Below, piece after piece: positions 46,190-56,402 of a DNA stretch of 64,000 nucleotides. The stretch is from Rotaria sordida. Taxonomy: Eukaryota; Rotifera; Eurotatoria; Philodinida; Philodinidae. The stretch's first letter is position 1. Every line of letters starts with the position of its first letter. The stretch lies in assembly GCA_905250125.1 (NCBI GenBank), contig CAJNOL010000070.1, forward strand, positions 62,001 through 126,000, read 5' to 3'. Both the position numbers and the translations under genes were made by a program. Under the pieces are notes generated by a model. It was not told the DNA's origin. It was given only the letters and a program-made list of their open reading frames with translations, and did not search any database.

Positions 46190-47290
46190 TTTAGATTCGA
46201 CTTGCCGATTATTACTGCGTATGAATGTGGATCCTCCCTACACCACATAAAACCGTCACCGAAATGAATACTAGGGTTGTATTCGAAGTTTAAACTATAG
46301 CTGAGAATGTGATCGGGCTTCTGAATTCTCTCTGAAACAGAGATTGAAGATGAGACCGACAAATCGACTGAAATTGAAACCTACGTGGCTTCCGAGACTT
46401 TTCATGGAAACCCGACACTGTAATACAGAAAGCGGGCAAACGTCAGATGCAGTCTGAGGCAACGAGCCAATCTGAGGATCGCCATGTGGCGCCAACTGAA
46501 ATTAAGGCGAGTACCTTCAGTGACTGTTGAATGAGCCTCCGAACTGATACCGAAGTCCAAACTATTACGGAGATCAGGCCACGGCCGAGATGAAGTCTGC
46601 AATTGAGATGTGTGTTAAGACCGAAGTCGAGTGTAATAGAATCATACGCGACTTCCACGATTCTTACAGAAACTTGGAGAGATATTGGATACTGTTCTGA
46701 AGATCGGACTGTACCCAAGCCTAGCTAGAGTCGCCGTCTCGAAACACATTTGCTATGGACACTGTGGTCAGGTCCGAAGCTGATACTGTAATTGAGACGA
46801 CGACCAAACTCTGAGTGCAGTCTGAAGCTGAAACCCAAGCTGAGAATAGCAATCGACCGCAACTGTAATGAAAACGAGTACCGGTCCGTGAAAAACCCCG
46901 GGATGGATATAGGACAGGGAATGAAACCCAAAGAAGAAGTTAGGCTTGGCAGAGCCCACATCATACACAGCCTGTCCGATAGACCTTGGAATTAGATCTG
47001 AAGTCGATAATGTAACCGACTATGCGAGTGATAGTGTGAGTCACATTTGCAGCTGAATGACCACTGAGATTGGTAGCAGAATGATGATTTGAACTGCGAA
47101 ATAAATGAAAATCACGACTGGAATAGAAACCGTAGTCAGAACAAGGATATACACGATGACGGAGACGGAAACTTGGACGAAGATGCTGGCTGAGATAGAT
47201 ATTAAAACTGAAGCCTGGGCCGATGTTGGGATCGAGAAGAATTCTGGATGAGAACGAATATTGGTATAAAGGTCGAGACTGCATTCGCGC
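46190..47290. repeat. G+C-richer degenerate low-complexity tract
   Basis: About 1.1 kb clearly richer in G+C than its flanks. Short variants of CTGAAGCTGAGAC, GAAACC and GACTGTAAT recur on the plus strand without a stable period. At least seven overlapping ORFs in several frames come from the scarcity of stop codons, not from a gene. It is probably an old, highly diverged minisatellite with a short unit. Confidence 0.5.
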
Positions 47291-48017
47291 CTCGATCTTT
47301 GACGAGGAACATGGCTATGAGCATGAAATGCTTCCAGAAGTAATATTAAAAACCAATATCTTCTCGTATATGTAAAAGGAACGTTTGAAGTTTGGTTTCA
47401 ACAGGATCAACGGTATTTTGCAGCATCCTATTGCTTGTGAAGCCTAAATATTTTATCTATCTTGTACAACAATGAGAAGAAAAACAAATTAAGCCGTCGT
47501 ATAGTACACATTTTTTCCGACCTTCAATTTATTCTCTCTCTCTCCATCGATTAAGCCATTCGAGCGATAAATAAGAGAACAAGCAAAACAACTATAATAT
47601 AGGTATGAAAACAAAAAATATCTCAATAATATAATGACTATGTGCTATTTTACGTATATGGATGAATGCACAAAAACAAATTTATTTTTCGATGCATGCA
47701 TAGGTAATATAATGCTTTCATTTTTTTGCATAGAATAATTTCGATTCATTACACCATTATTGTACTTGTTAGCACGGAAGATTTCGCAAGAATACACTGA
47801 GCAAACATAAGTCTTTTTGAAATTACAGTCTCTTTATAAGACATTTTTCATTATCAGTATCTAGCGGCTTCTTCTATTCTTAAGTAATATCACTAACGAG
47901 GAAACATTCCCAAGTGATCTGCTCCGTTTACATTCATATTATGCCCATGCATAGGGGACCATTAGATTAGAATTATCGTCAAAGGATTCATGCTCTTGTT
48001 GACATTTGACCGAAATA
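47291..48017. other. No gene seen
   Basis: AT-rich spacer left of the mariner element. Only short simple-sequence runs (CTCTCTCTCTC near 47535). Confidence 0.5.
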
Positions 48018-48305
48018 CAGGGTGCCTCATAAGTAAGGTAACGGAGATTTTTTTCGATTTCTTTCTTATACATCGTCAGTTAGATCTCATATTTATACCA
48101 CAGATACTAGGTGATATAAGTGAAAGATCGAGCATATGAACAATATCTGAATGTAGCAATTTGTTTAAAAGCGCACAAATATAGTATAACCAAAAATAAG
48201 GAAACATATCTGAGTTCTAGCAAAACTTTTATTAAACCAACAGAACAACAAAATTACATGTACACAATTATGTCTTTGTGAAGTCTCTTTAGTACACGAA
48301 GCTTT

Positions 48306-49507
48306 TCACAGAAATTGCCCAATGTGTTGACCTTCTAAGTCTTTGCAAAGTCGTAGTCTCTCAGGTACTGATTGGCAAGCTTTTCAACATATTTCCACTG
48401 GTAACCTCCGCATTTCTGTAATAATAGCATCTTTGAGTGCTTGAAGCAAGAGGGAAAAAGCGGATCCTGGATCCTTTAGATCCTAATGGATCCTGGTGGA
48501 TCCCGATGGATCCTAGTGGATCCTGATAGATCCTGATGGATTCTGATGGATCCTAGAATGGATCCTCATGGATCCTAGGATCCGCTTTTTCCCCCTTGGC
48601 TTGAAGATTTTGAGGTTTTGTTGCATACACACGGTCTTTGATCACATCCCATAAAAAATGTCAGTCGGAGTTAAATCCAGAGATCGCGTTGGCCAGTTAA
48701 TCGGCCTATGCCAATTAATCCACCGATTAGGGAATATTTTGTCCAAGATATGTCGAACGGATTGATCATAATGAGCTGGAGCGCCATCGTGCATATAGAA
48801 TATTTTTTTGCTAAATTCATCCGATATTCAATAGCAGAAACGATTTCTTCATCAAGCGTTTCGAGATAGTTGTGTCCAGTAACTGTATCACGAAAGAAGA
48901 ACGGCTCAATAAGGCCGTTAGACCAAATTTCGTCCCATACAATAACGCCTGGAACATTCATCTCTTGGGTAATGACAATATGAGGGTTTTCTGTAGCGTA
49001 GTAAATGCAGTTATATCGATTGACATGCCCATTCAACTTGAAAGTAGCTTCATTGGTCCACATAATTCGATCAGACAATGAAGAGTCGTCAGCAACCAAT
49101 TTCAGAAAGATATCAGCAAATTCGCAGCGTCTGTCTGGATCATCAGCGCTCAAAGCATGCAGTAACTGAGCACGATAAGGATTCAATCCCAATTCCTTCA
49201 TTATTCGTTGAAGACTACTTCTAGATAGATTTAACTCCAACGAAGCTCTTCTTAATGATGTTTCAAGACTTTCTTTAAAAGCTGCACGAACACACTCTTT
49301 GTTGTCATCAGTACTAAGAGATCTAGGTCTGCCAAGTCCGGTTTCATCAAATTTTTGTACGAGATCCAAAATGTTCTTTCGTACTGGAGGAGTTCGATAA
49401 TAACGGTGTTGAAACTGATGAACCACTTCAGCTGCATTCTGGTACATGGCATACCATTTTACAATTCCAATTCTTTCAGATGACGACAAGCGAAAACTTC
49501 CACACAT
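48306..49507 (-). pseudogene. Mariner-type transposase, inactivated
   Basis: Start Met at 49507 (MCGSFRLSSSERIGIVKWY). An N-terminal helix-turn-helix region follows, then a catalytic domain with WTNEATFKLNGHVNRYN, IWSNGLIEPFFF, HDGAPAHYDQSVRHILDKIF and LDLTPTDIFLWDVIKDRVY, and a C terminus ending near LRLCKDLEGQHIGQF at about 48308. By my count 41 residues separate the second and third catalytic Asp, which fits the DD41D group. The first catalytic Asp is Asn here. The reading frame shifts between MNLAKK and the HDGAPAH block (about 48800-48810), a stop occurs in the C-terminal part (near 48375), and a 152-bp MITE interrupts the gene. The linker after the first HTH (DETGLGRPRS) is several residues shorter than usual. 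It cannot encode an active enzyme. Confidence 0.9.
48447..48598. mobile_element. 152-bp MITE with GGATCC tandem core, inside the transposase
   Basis: 21-bp terminal inverted repeats differing at one base (left begins CAAGAGGGAAAAAGCGGATC; the right complement begins CAAGGGGGAAAAAGCGGATC). It is flanked by an exact 8-bp target duplication GCTTGAAG (48439-48446 and 48599-48606). The interior is about ten copies of a 9-12-bp unit around GGATCC (TGGATCCTGA/T). The 8-bp duplication and short TIR suggest hAT-type mobilisation. The perfect duplication indicates this insertion is younger than the host mariner copy. Confidence 0.93.
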
Positions 49508-49903
49508 GGTTAAAAAAATCGGAAAAACACAGTTAGAACTGCGCAAAAAACAGATAGTAGATAGAGAACAAAAAATGGATCATACGATAAAAGAGATAGC
49601 TATTGGTATTGTTGTCTGCAGATATCACTACTAGCGCATATATAAATACTACCAGAGGGGACTGCGTAATATACCCTATGAGAGTAAAAACTATAACTGT
49701 CAAGCAAAGCATGTTTCCATTTTTTTGATTATACTATATTTGTACGCTTTTAAACAAATTAATACATTCACATATTATTCATATGTTGGATCTTTCACTT
49801 ATGTCACCTAGTATCTGTAGTATAAATATGAGACCTAACTGACGACCTATAAGAAAGAAATCGAAAAAAAAACTCTGTTACCTTACTTATGGGACACTCT
49901 GTA

Positions 49904-51419
49904 TTGTAGAGTGGTAATATCCTTGAAGTACATTGAGTAGATTATGTGTTTAACTGAACAAATCCTTAATATCATCGTCCCAAACCACGACACATTACTA
50001 TCAAATGACTAACAAATCATCGCACATACAATTGACACACAGTTAGATCATAAGGAAACAACTTGACTATAACGACATGTGAACCCATGAGATCAGCTAA
50101 CTCAATCGACCAAGTGTGAGTCATCAAAATTGTCACAAAATTACATTCGCAACAATATCAACGGTCAAATCCATACTATTACAAAAACTCAAGTAAAAAA
50201 TCCTCTTCTGGACAAAACTTGCATTAATTTTTCGTAGTATTTTAGATGCGTGTGATAATCAAACTGTTTTTCTCGCTGAACGCTTCAATTCAATTTTATT
50301 ACTACATCAATCAGTAAGATTATCGTTCATAGTCCTTTCTTGCATTTTTAGTATTGGTTTTGCAGTCTATTCTAGTGCCATTGTTTAGTCTAAGATATAC
50401 GAAAAAATAATTATGACGTGAATAATTGAGCGTAAAATTATCATTCACTTCTCTCCATTAGTATTGCACGTACTTTCTCAATCCATTCACCAACACCCAT
50501 TCGTTTGCATTATCTTATACATCTGCCACAACAAATCATACGCTTCACCATTGACATCGAATCTGATACATACAATAGTTGTCTTGCCTTTATTCAGATT
50601 GATCCTAATCCTCGAATATTGTCCATCGTAATTCTAGTGGGAGATTATTATTTACCAACTGAGCGACTATATTTATTATTCTTCTTCATATGATATTTAT
50701 CAGAATATGCTTTTCTACCATACAAGAGTATTTATTCACGGATTCACGCCAAACACAAAACTATCGAGCTTCGTCCAATATGTACTCTTTTGATAACGTC
50801 CTATCCAATAGTGAAAGCCAAATGATAAAGAATCATGCATTTAAAACATGGTGGAGACAATCACATCAATCCCATAAAACTCGTTATCCAAAATGCGGAC
50901 TAAACGCAAACATTACTCATACACTCGATGAATTTCTTCATAATAGCGTAACATTCGATCGATTCCGTCATGAAAGCATAATCTTTGATATATGGACTCA
51001 TAGTATCTATTCTCCCCATCCAATAGAATGATGCAATAGTATGATCGAACAATGATAACGAACCCAATTCAGGATGCTACCGCTAGCAGCGAGTCAGCTC
51101 GAACCATTTATTGAAAAAATGTGCCTGTTACATCCAAAAATTGATTTTCTTCTTTTAGATCCTATTTTTAACATCTTTTTCTTTTCCACAATTTCCTCAA
51201 ACACTTAAACAAACTCTTACGTTTTCTGAATGAACTCGTCCAATTTCACACTAATTTTACTCGTTTCGAATAATCACTCGTACAGACATTTGTCACGTCA
51301 TTATCTTTCCCAGCAAAAATGAAGTCCTGTACGTAGTGTGGTAGCTTCTACACACCCTGGTTTTCGAGATACTCACTCGAATAGGTACTCAAATTAACAC
51401 TATGTTTCGGTATAGCAGA
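49904..51419. other. Spacer with a gene fragment and retroelement-like scraps
   Basis: Includes the exonuclease-like fragment at 50505-50690. At about 51341-51360 it has GTGGTAGCTTCTACACACC, identical to the sequence just downstream of the best hammerhead motif at 54311-54329. No complete gene. Confidence 0.45.
50505..50690 (+). pseudogene. Fragment resembling a DnaQ-like 3'-5' exonuclease
   Basis: The 62-codon ORF reads RFTIDIESDTYNSC, then LAFIQI, then ILSIVILVGDYYLP. A hydrophobic strand with DxE (DIE), followed by an alanine/leucine LIQI-type strand and a third hydrophobic strand, is the beginning of the DEDD exonuclease fold. I recall similar proteins as common in rotifers, but cannot search. 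The frame ends in a hydrophobic stretch with no further motif, and the next ORF (50690-51031) shows none, so this looks like a decayed fragment. Confidence 0.33.
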
Positions 51420-51423
51420 TTAA

Positions 51424-53654
51424 CCATTTGGGGACGAAATATTTTTTTCAATCAAAAAGCGGATTTTTAATCAATTTATTTTATTTGACTCAAAATGATT
51501 ACATAAAATCCTCATGATAATCAAAAAAAACAATTTTTCTCACCTTTTACACAGAATGCTAATTTGCAAGTATAACATTCGATGCTAGATTTAACTTGTA
51601 GTTCCTTTTGTGTCACACTAGGCACATCTTCTTTGTGTTCATTTTACAGGCAAATGCATATCATTTTCAACATGAAAAATAGGCCGTGGTGACGCTAGTT
51701 TAGGCTTCTTCTCAGAAAGAGCTGTTCCAAGATTTCTCCGCTCAGCGCCAGAACAGAGTGACTTCACTACTGAAACCATATACTAATTTGTGTATGATAG
51801 GTCATCCAGAACTAACTGATTGTAACAAATAAATGAGTTGAAAATAGATACATTGAAAAGGTAAATAAAAAGGTGAAGCCAGTTTCTTCGAGATTTGCGA
51901 TCGAGAGTGTAGTAGGATATTCTTTGGTTGAATCGATCAGCTTCATGTATGAACTGATGGCAATCGTTTATTGCTTTTGGACAATTAATTATAATGAGTT
52001 GACCGTTTTTCAGTTGTTGAGAAACCAGAACAACTTTACTGTCTTTACAGTTATTTGAAGCCAAAAAAACGTATTTGGTGTTTATCAAGTCGAAGACAAT
52101 AGTGTTTGGCATAATTATTGACTTGTGATATCCTCGTTGCATTTTTTCTTTTGCGGCAAAATTCGATGGAATACCCGTACGATCTAACCCTATTGTTCCA
52201 ATTAATAACTCGATCGAAGTAAACCAATTATCGAAGTACAAATATTGTCCTTCGAAATTATGGCCAGAGATAAGATTGAAAACGACACGTTCTCCCAAAG
52301 GTATTTCTTTTTCACTGGTTTCTTCTTTTCCTAGATAGGTTTTATAGTTGAATAAGTAAACAGTAACTGAGTCGCATAAGTATCAAAGTTTGTAGCCTCT
52401 TTTTATTTGGTTTAGAGGTATGCACTATTTGAGAGTTGATCTTCCCTTGAATTTTATCATATTTTCGCCGATTGAACCATAGCAGCCAAAGTTATTATTG
52501 TTTTGACAAATTTTAAGTGAAATTTCAGTGAAATTCTTAACTTTGTAAATTCTACTGTAATTTTTAGATTCTCGTTTTGGTTTCAATGAGTTATCAGCCA
52601 AAAGTAAATTGTAAAAAAGTTAAGGAAAGCGATTTCTCGACATAATCGAAGATATAACACTATTGCGAAAAACAATATCTTTATTCCAATAAAATTTCAT
52701 GTTTGACAAATCATTGATTTCCATTAGAATATGTATTCCAGGAAACGATTCAATATCATTCGTGCTGACATCCTTCCACTTATTGGCTTTTTCCTGACTT
52801 CTTCTTTCTTTCTTTTCTTTTTCATAGATGTTCGTTTGATCAGTAATTAGTTTTAGAATTTCTTCGGTGAAAAAGCTTCTAAAAACTGAAATTAGAGTCG
52901 CTGCTTTGAAAGAAATTGAGGTAAAGTCGCCATCGGCGATATGACTTTCATTCATAGAATTCATCTCCTCTTCATTTGCATCTGTATCTTCTTCCGAAAC
53001 TCGAAGTTCGTCTAAACTATCTGCTAATTCATTATAATCAAAATCAGTCACTCTCGTTGTTGTCTTCACTACTGTATAAATCACATGACTCATCATCGAT
53101 TTCGTTATTGCCATAGAATTCCTTTTGTTTAGTTTTACTTATAAACGAAATATAAATAAATCCAAAATACAAGTCGTTCAATTTCCCTTTCAATGAAAAA
53201 GTAACAACGTTTGTTGAATAATGTATAATAAAAATAAAATTGAGAGTTCATATAATAACTGTTTTCACGTCGTTTATTTAAAAATTACGATACACAAGTA
53301 TATTGTAGCGAAAGAAAGACGAAAATTCTATTGCAGAATGAAGAACAACGCAATTCCGTCAATGGAAACAGAAGCAGATATATATACAAGAGCAGTGGAA
53401 ACTGAGAATATTCTCGAAAAATTATATATTAGGAGAAAATAGAGAACTCATGGCGTTGTAGTACAGGTGCAGAAAGAAAAGAGAATCTGTGAGAAGGATT
53501 TATACAACAGAAAGAAAGATATGCAAGGGATGACAAATGACGCAACATACGACCTTTATTACTTTTCAGGCCTAACGGTTTAATGTAAAGAAAACAAATG
53601 TTTTTTATTGAAAAAACAGGTGGTACTACTTTTGCATCACCGTTTTCAAAAGGG
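51424..53654 (-). mobile_element. piggyBac-type element, degraded
   Basis: A piggyBac transposase relic lies between two TTAA sites (51420-51423 and 53655-53658), the family's target. The left end begins CCATTTGGGGACG; the reverse complement of the right end begins CCCTTTTGAAAACG. The two share about 10 of 14 positions and fit the CCC/T-rich start typical of the family. The TIR match is weak, so the limits are provisional. Confidence 0.6.
51783..53114 (-). pseudogene. piggyBac (PGBD-like) transposase relic
   Basis: The N-terminal part (53114-52620) is an acidic region followed by PGIHILMEINDLSNMKFYWN and FRNSVISSIMSRNRF, the classic piggyBac entry to the catalytic core. The middle (about 52530-52310) reads GENMIKFKGR, IKRGYK and LCDSVTVYLFNYKTYLGK but holds two in-frame stops and frame changes. 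The C-terminal part (52298-51783) has YLYFDNWFTSIELL with one catalytic Asp, AKEKMQRGY, and the RISYYTLDRKSRRNW...IFNSF tail. The first catalytic Asp of the usual DEAM block is not preserved (GENM). Inactive. Confidence 0.85.
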
Positions 53655-53716
53655 TTAATTGTCTCGAATTGATTCAGATTTTTTCATAAATCTTCGAATA
53701 GCACCAGAAATACAAA

Positions 53717-53762
53717 GCCATCCGATGAGACTGATTGAGCATCATTCAAAACACGTCGTGGC
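53717..53762 (+). ncRNA. Hammerhead-like motif a (core diverged)
   Basis: Stem I 53717-53721 with 53758-53762 (five pairs, one wobble). Stem II 53729-53734 with 53742-53747 (five of six pairs) capped by TTGAGCA. A GTC sits at the expected cleavage position (53755-53757). The conserved core differs from consensus at two places, so activity is doubtful. Confidence 0.55.
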
Positions 53763-53895
53763 ACGTTCCACACAAGCAAAATCATAACCATGCCCGCCGA
53801 AATTTCATCGATCATTCTAATTTTATTGGAACAGGATCGATTGTTTTGGTTCAGATTCGAATTTCTTTCGAGAATTTGAATCCAAACGAGGTTTG

Positions 53896-53941
53896 AGCCT
53901 TCTGATGAGTCTCTTGAGCAAGGGCGAAACCGGTCAGGGTT
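53896..53941 (+). ncRNA. Hammerhead ribozyme motif b
   Basis: CTGATGA at 53902-53908, GAAA at 53926-53929 and GTC at 53933-53935 are all consensus. Stem I pairs 53896-53901 with 53936-53941 (six pairs, two wobble). Stem II pairs 53909-53912 with 53922-53925, with wobbles. Stem III is the 6-nt palindrome ACCGGT (53929-53934), too short to fold stably alone but able to pair between two copies, as in dimeric hammerheads. Confidence 0.72.
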
Positions 53942-54051
53942 GCTCTTTACACATCCGCAAAATTTATTGGAAGTTTGTTGGAGGTCTTTCGACTTTTATA
54001 GAACTTTTATAGTTTGAAATTTGATCACTATGCAGTGATTTATATTCCGAA

Positions 54052-54102
54052 ATTTACCTGACGATGGTACCTTAAGCAAGGTATCGAAAATCCGTCGTAA
54101 GT
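54052..54102 (+). ncRNA. Hammerhead-like motif c (core diverged)
   Basis: Stem I pairs 54052-54057 with 54097-54102 (six pairs). Stem II pairs 54066-54073 with 54078-54085 (eight pairs, loop AAGC). GAAA at 54086-54089 and GTC at 54094-54096 are in place. The first core block departs from consensus at one position. Both stems are kept with sequences different from the other copies. Confidence 0.55.
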
Positions 54103-54271
54103 AGCTTAGTTTCTAAAAAAGATTCAATTATTAACTTCTATACACTCTGATTCTCATTCTTAAAATGAAACAGGTTCTTCATTTACCATTCAACTTTCGA
54201 GCAGAACAGAGTAAATTGTCTCAAATCGATTCAGATTCTTTGAAATCTTTGAATTGAACAAGAGATACCAA

Positions 54272-54315
54272 GCTACCTGATGAGACTTCTAAGCAAAGTC
54301 GAAACGCGTCGTGGT
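54272..54315 (+). ncRNA. Hammerhead ribozyme motif d (best copy)
   Basis: CTGATGA at 54277-54283, GAAA at 54301-54304 and GTC at 54308-54310 match the consensus core exactly. Stem II is five perfect pairs (GACTT 54284-54288 with AAGTC 54296-54300, loop CTAAGCA). Stem I pairs 54272-54276 with 54311-54315 (five, two wobble). An alternative seven-pair register, AAGCTAC (54270-54276) with GTAGCTT (54314-54320), also exists. Stem III is the palindrome ACGCGT (54304-54309), suggesting a dimer-type hammerhead. Predicted cleavage follows C54310. Confidence 0.82.
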
Positions 54316-54345
54316 AGCTTCTACACACCAATACCCACACCTTCT

Positions 54346-56402
54346 TGTTCCTTTGTAAATGGATTTATCTCTCTGCTCATACACATTCAAGTGTGACCTA
54401 CCCGAGTATAGACTTGATTTGTGCAGAAAAACAGATCCACTGAAGAAGTAAAAGAACGCTAAACCATCTGTTCTTATAATTTTCAACAATATACATATGT
54501 TCAAGAGGAATTGGCATATCAGGCTGAAATTTTCTGGATAATCTTATCTCTATGGTCTCGAGTTATGGTTAAGATTTGGACCGGAAATATGGAGATTGAT
54601 TTTTTTTATTCGTGTGTTGGTCCACTGTACATATCCCTTGAAATTTGGGACATCAATATCTCGAGAAAGACGTTAGATAGAGAACTGAAGCGTTTTGGGG
54701 AATCTGTCACTCATAGCTATGAAGTGTGGAAAAAATCTGACGTTCAAACGTTGAGATTAATTATTCGACTGTTCTGATTGATTATAGACAGGGATTTCCG
54801 GTTTGCTATACCCTGAGTTAGACGATTATATTCTTTGTATTGTCATAGTTCGAATTACACTAGAAATTTATCGTGAAAATTGCAGTTCATTAATTGGTCC
54901 GTAATAGAAGCTGAAAAGTCATCTAACACCATAAAATCAGAGCAGATTGTTAAAAGTTATGTACGGGTTGGAAAAGTTACCACACAAAATTGTTCGCACA
55001 CCCGGTAAATCGATGAATGTCAGGCGCTTTTCCTTTTTTTCTTTCCATGAAGGGACGAAGCCTCTTTCTTATTTTTCTGAATTTCATAGGAAGATGCGCA
55101 ACCTAGTCACGAAAGGTAAACAGTATGCCAGATTTGATTAGTCACATCAACAACTCACGACATTGGATGTCCTTTGAAAATGAAGACAAATACAACTAAC
55201 AGTAACAGCGAATGTCGAAAAGCCCTTGAAGTCATTTTCACGATCAGCAGGGAAATGTGAAAGACAAATGTAGGAAAGGTAATTTAAACGTTAGTGAAGT
55301 AGAATTACGAGGTTGTCATTATTATTATTGATCTAAAACGCACAAAAGGTAAGATCTATCAATGCAAGCGACAAACAATCACAACATTTAACTTCTCTTT
55401 CTTGCAGTAGAATAATGTGAAGACAGCACTTTTCTATTCGAAGTCTGTAGAATGAACTTTAACACAGAAATATTATATTTTGAAGATGATAGAAGACAGC
55501 TATCAAATCTTTAATTTAGATACTACTTGAGAGGAGAACACAAACCAAGTTTCAAATGAAAGAAGAAGGTTGTATTCGCAAGCTAGGCTTGTGGTTGAAC
55601 CATGCAAGGATTCATTTTTCTCTAGTTTTCAAGTGAAGATCAATACAACAAATAGAGCTATCTGCTCAGATCCTTGAAAAATGTCGAAACTGATCGTAAC
55701 GGCTACAACTGTTCTGATCTTGTAAGAAGGATCTTCTAAAAATTCGCAGTTACGAACAATGACACTTACAATGAATTTTATGCATAATCGTGAGTCTGTA
55801 AAGAAAATATATGTTGTTCATGACTATTGCAGATATGTTGCGTTGTTATAAAGAAGGCAATCAAGATGTATGTATATTTTTTGTATGTACATTTTATTAA
55901 AATTGAAAAATATTGGAAATACAGAAAAAATGAAGATAAAAATTGTTGAGAATATGGCAAAATGAAACTAACTAACTAACTAACTAACTAAGAATATGAA
56001 AGGAGAAAACTAACTAAATGAAAAGATGAGAGGAAAGAACTAGCTACTGAATAATTTTGAATGATAAATATAAGATTGTATGGAAATATTTGATTTTCCA
56101 TGTTGATGGGCGTTTGCACCATGTTTTCTATAAAGAAAAATTAGTAATTTAATTCAGTATCATAAAGTATTCAACTTAATAACCACAAAGAGGAACGTAC
56201 GACTGATGAAATAAAATATCAGCGACATTCTCTCAATGTGTTACCATTAAAACAATATATTAATACAACATACCTGCTTTATGGTTTAAGACACTATTCA
56301 AATATGCCTCTTAGCTCGAGGCAATCATAATGCATTTCTGCTATGATGGAGGACCATATGTATCATGCAAAAATTATAGCACCATGCAATTCTCATACTT
56401 TG
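54346..56402. other. No gene supported
   Basis: The 88-codon plus-strand ORF at 54511-54777 and the 64-codon one at 54947-55141 show no recognised motifs. An (AACT)n microsatellite lies at 55966-55990. The rest is AT-rich single-copy-looking DNA up to the satellite. Confidence 0.5.
55966..55990. repeat. (AACT)n microsatellite
   Basis: About six AACT units, with two shorter echoes (AACTAACTAAATG and nearby) within 50 bp. Confidence 0.85.

Larger units (their letters stand above)
48018..49901 (-). mobile_element. Tc1/mariner element with long TIRs and TA duplication
   Basis: Complete in outline: about 190-bp terminal inverted repeats (48018-48207 and 49711-49901) beginning CAGGGTGCCTCATAAGTAAG on the left and its diverged complement on the right. 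Dinucleotide TA lies directly outside both ends (48016-48017, 49902-49903), the standard Tc1/mariner target duplication. It encloses one degraded transposase on the minus strand. The TIRs differ at many positions, so the insertion is not recent. The body carries a later MITE insertion at 48447-48598. Confidence 0.92.
53655..54345 (+). repeat. Tandem repeat units, each carrying a hammerhead-like motif
   Basis: Four diverged units spaced about 155-220 bp. Each has a leader related to GTCTCGAATTGATTCAGATT followed by a hammerhead motif in the same orientation (cores at 53722, 53902, 54058 and 54277). The first and last units align best in the leader and in the GTCGTGG-type sequence after the predicted cleavage site. 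Hammerhead-bearing tandem units are known in retrozymes and in Penelope-like retroelements, including those of bdelloid rotifers. I see no reverse transcriptase here, so the element type is open. Confidence 0.72.

Noticed and set aside
54511-54777. 88-codon plus-strand ORF near the hammerhead array, considered as part of a retroelement
   Set aside because: No reverse transcriptase, endonuclease or other motif; codon use is unlike that of the real genes here.
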